Shown piece after piece: positions 12,953 to 14,021 of a stretch of DNA of 14,021 bases (position 1 is its first letter; the number at the start of each line of letters is the position of its first letter). The notes beneath the pieces were generated by a model. It worked only from the letters and a program-made list of their open reading frames with translations, was not told where the DNA came from and searched no databases. The DNA lies in assembly GCA_965371785.1 (NCBI GenBank), contig CBDUZS010000064.1, forward strand, positions 1-14,021, read 5' to 3'. The translations under genes and the position numbers were made by a program. This DNA is from CBDUZS01 sp965371785 (lineage in GTDB: Bacteria; Fermentibacterota; Fermentibacteria; Fermentibacterales; JCC-6).

Positions 12953-13882
12953 ATGAAATGGATTCTGACCAGTCTGACCGTCTTTCTGGCCATATCAGGA
13001 TGCGGCAAGACAACAGGCATGGCAAGCACGGATATGGAGTCCCTTTTCATAACAGTGAGACCGGAAATGCCTGCAGGTATTGAAGGAAGACTGGCCGAGG
13101 ATGTCAGCCTGAAGAAGATGGTCTCGCTTCTTCCATCAACCGGGGTAACCGAAATCCGCGTAACCTGTACACAGATAGACTCATCCTCGCTGAAACAGGT
13201 CGCAGACACTATTTCGATACCGATCTACATCACGACCTCGGAAGGAACTCAAATTCCAAGGATATCCGTTTCGCAGAATGGGTTGTTGTGGCAGCCCAGT
13301 TACTGCTGGAGCGTATCCGAAACGGGCGACTGTTCAGTAGAGGGACTGGTGATTCTATCGAATTCAACGAACCAGATATGGAACGCTGCAACGGTGAGAA
13401 TCGAGGACAACCAGGGAAACGCCGTTGCCACGACCAGTACGGGGCTGACAATCCCAGAGGGTGAAGTCGTAGTTAGATGGTGGGAAGCCACAGGGGAAGC
13501 AGGAACACTAAGTATTGTTTACGGATGGCCTTACGTGGGGAAATGGAATGCATTACAACCTCTCATAATCCCTTCCGCGGGACCACTCATCCCTGACTCC
13601 CCGGGAGAGATGTGGTCGCGACCAGCCAGTGACACCATCTACGTACTTGTAAACGACATCGTGGAGATCAGAGAACAGCAGGAACAGATTCCTCTCGGCT
13701 ACGTCAACGAGGTAACACTGTCAAATATTGCCGACAGAAGCATCGATATTCGAATGACGTATCCCGACAAGCTTCCCAGGGGGGCTAGCTTTGTACCGGG
13801 AGACAGCTTTCAGGACTACGTCACCCTCACTCCCCTTGAATCCAGAACCATGCGTTACAGCTTGGTTTACACCAATTTGTAG
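12953..13882 (+). CDS. Lipoprotein with DUF4139-like pattern
   Basis: The 309-residue product has a lipoprotein signal: ISGC with C17 after MKWILTSLTVFLA. Residue 18 is Gly, so by the E. coli rule it would go to the outer membrane. The body (about 105-309) resembles the DUF4139 family seen in mucoidy-inhibitor-like proteins: GLLWQPSYCWSV (110-121), GLVILSNSTNQIWNAATVRI (131-150), VVVRWWE, and an end with VNEVTLSNIADRSIDIRMTY and ESRTMRYSLVY. The match is by pattern only. The usual N-terminal coiled coil of those proteins is absent. It diverges from the ABC operon with only 35 bases between starts, so its promoter probably lies inside the ATPase gene (weak TTGACT 12847-12852 with TATTCG 12870-12875). 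GAGGAT (12938-12943) is a modest ribosome site, about nine bases before ATG 12953. Confidence 0.72.
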   Translation: MKWILTSLTVFLAISGCGKTTGMASTDMESLFITVRPEMPAGIEGRLAEDVSLKKMVSLLPSTGVTEIRVTCTQIDSSSLKQVADTISIPIYITTSEGTQIPRISVSQNGLLWQPSYCWSVSETGDCSVEGLVILSNSTNQIWNAATVRIEDNQGNAVATTSTGLTIPEGEVVVRWWEATGEAGTLSIVYGWPYVGKWNALQPLIIPSAGPLIPDSPGEMWSRPASDTIYVLVNDIVEIREQQEQIPLGYVNEVTLSNIADRSIDIRMTYPDKLPRGASFVPGDSFQDYVTLTPLESRTMRYSLVYTNL

Positions 13883-13892
13883 CCCATAGATG

Positions 13893-13921
13893 TTGACCCG
13901 GGAAAAACAGGCTCTTAGGAT
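13893..13921 (+). promoter_or_regulatory. Promoter of the tRNA-Arg gene
   Basis: TTGACC (13893-13898) is followed after exactly 17 bases by TAGGAT (13916-13921), five and four of six consensus matches. Transcription would start near 13928, 17 bases before the mature tRNA. It begins just after the lipoprotein stop, so the tRNA has its own promoter. Confidence 0.65.
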
Positions 13922-13944
13922 ACCAGCCCACACAAATGAACGGT

Positions 13945-14021
13945 GCGCCCGTAGCTCAATTGGATAGAGCGTCTGGCTACGGACCAGAAGGCTCCGGGTT
14001 CGAGTCCTGGCGGGCGTACCA
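13945..14021 (+). tRNA. tRNA-Arg, anticodon ACG
   Basis: The full cloverleaf is readable over 77 bases. Acceptor arms are GCGCCCG (13945-13951) and CGGGCGT (14011-14017), all paired with one G-U at the end. The D-stem is GCTC/GAGC, and the anticodon stem TCTGG/CCAGA encloses CTACGGA with ACG at 13979-13981. The T-arm is CCGGG-TTCGAGT-CCTGG. The discriminator is A and CCA is encoded, ending at the last base of the window. It reads CGN codons after A34 is converted to inosine by TadA. Confidence 0.97.

Noticed and set aside
13945..14021. The tRNA-Arg 3' end as an integration site for a mobile element.
   Set aside because: The window ends at the CCA, no integrase is visible, and no direct repeat of the tRNA tail occurs inside the window.

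Overview
The window looks like ordinary chromosomal DNA of a Gram-negative (diderm) bacterium of moderate GC, judged by eye and not counted. Evidence for an outer membrane is two beta-barrel-like proteins with signal peptides, a LpxL/HtrB-type lipid acyltransferase, a lipoprotein with a lipobox, and a CpxA-like sensor kinase. SecD and SecF are fused into one long protein. Many genes encode small secreted or membrane proteins that match no family I can name with certainty. This mix would fit a poorly described phylum of the Fibrobacteres-Chlorobi-Bacteroidetes neighbourhood, such as Fermentibacterota, but I cannot prove the taxon from the sequence alone. I see no phage genes, transposases, CRISPR arrays or clear island boundaries.

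Layout. Positions 1-919 hold two divergent secreted-protein genes: a partial one on the minus strand and an outer-membrane beta-barrel candidate on the plus strand. The second ends at a bidirectional terminator shared with an inositol-monophosphatase-family gene (965-1732, minus). Next come a membrane protein with a long helical middle part (1799-2509, plus), whose tail overlaps the tail of a lipid-acyltransferase-family gene (2474-3514, minus). These are followed by a secreted GOLD-like membrane-anchored protein (3581-4096, plus) and an Rrf2-family regulator with its own strong promoter (4179-4646, plus). A second beta-barrel candidate (4653-5405, minus) is divergent from a small anchored protein (5499-5888, plus), which lies upstream of a fused secDF gene (6072-8930, plus).

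A hairpin terminator separates secDF from a minus-strand two-component system: kinase 9005-10207 and response regulator 10204-10911, overlapping by ATGA. A small exported protein (11015-11572) is transcribed away from the regulator, as cpxP is from cpxRA in enteric bacteria. It meets the end of a two-gene ABC-type module (permease 11569-12297, ATPase 12294-12917, minus). A lipoprotein with a DUF4139-like pattern (12953-13882) diverges from that module. The window ends with a complete tRNA-Arg(ACG) gene behind a good sigma70-type promoter.

Most of the content concerns the cell envelope: protein export (SecDF), lipid acylation, outer-membrane proteins, envelope sensing, and a membrane transporter-like pair. 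Gene orientation changes often, so most transcription units hold one or two genes. No intergenic gap exceeds 300 bases. The most unusual signals are amino-acid changes at catalytic motifs (acyltransferase HX4E, ABC signature and switch histidine), a repeat-bearing insertion in SecD, an Rrf2 regulator with a cysteine pair at its DNA-binding wing, and structured DNA in the secDF leader. I did not find convincing evidence of a wholly new multi-gene system.
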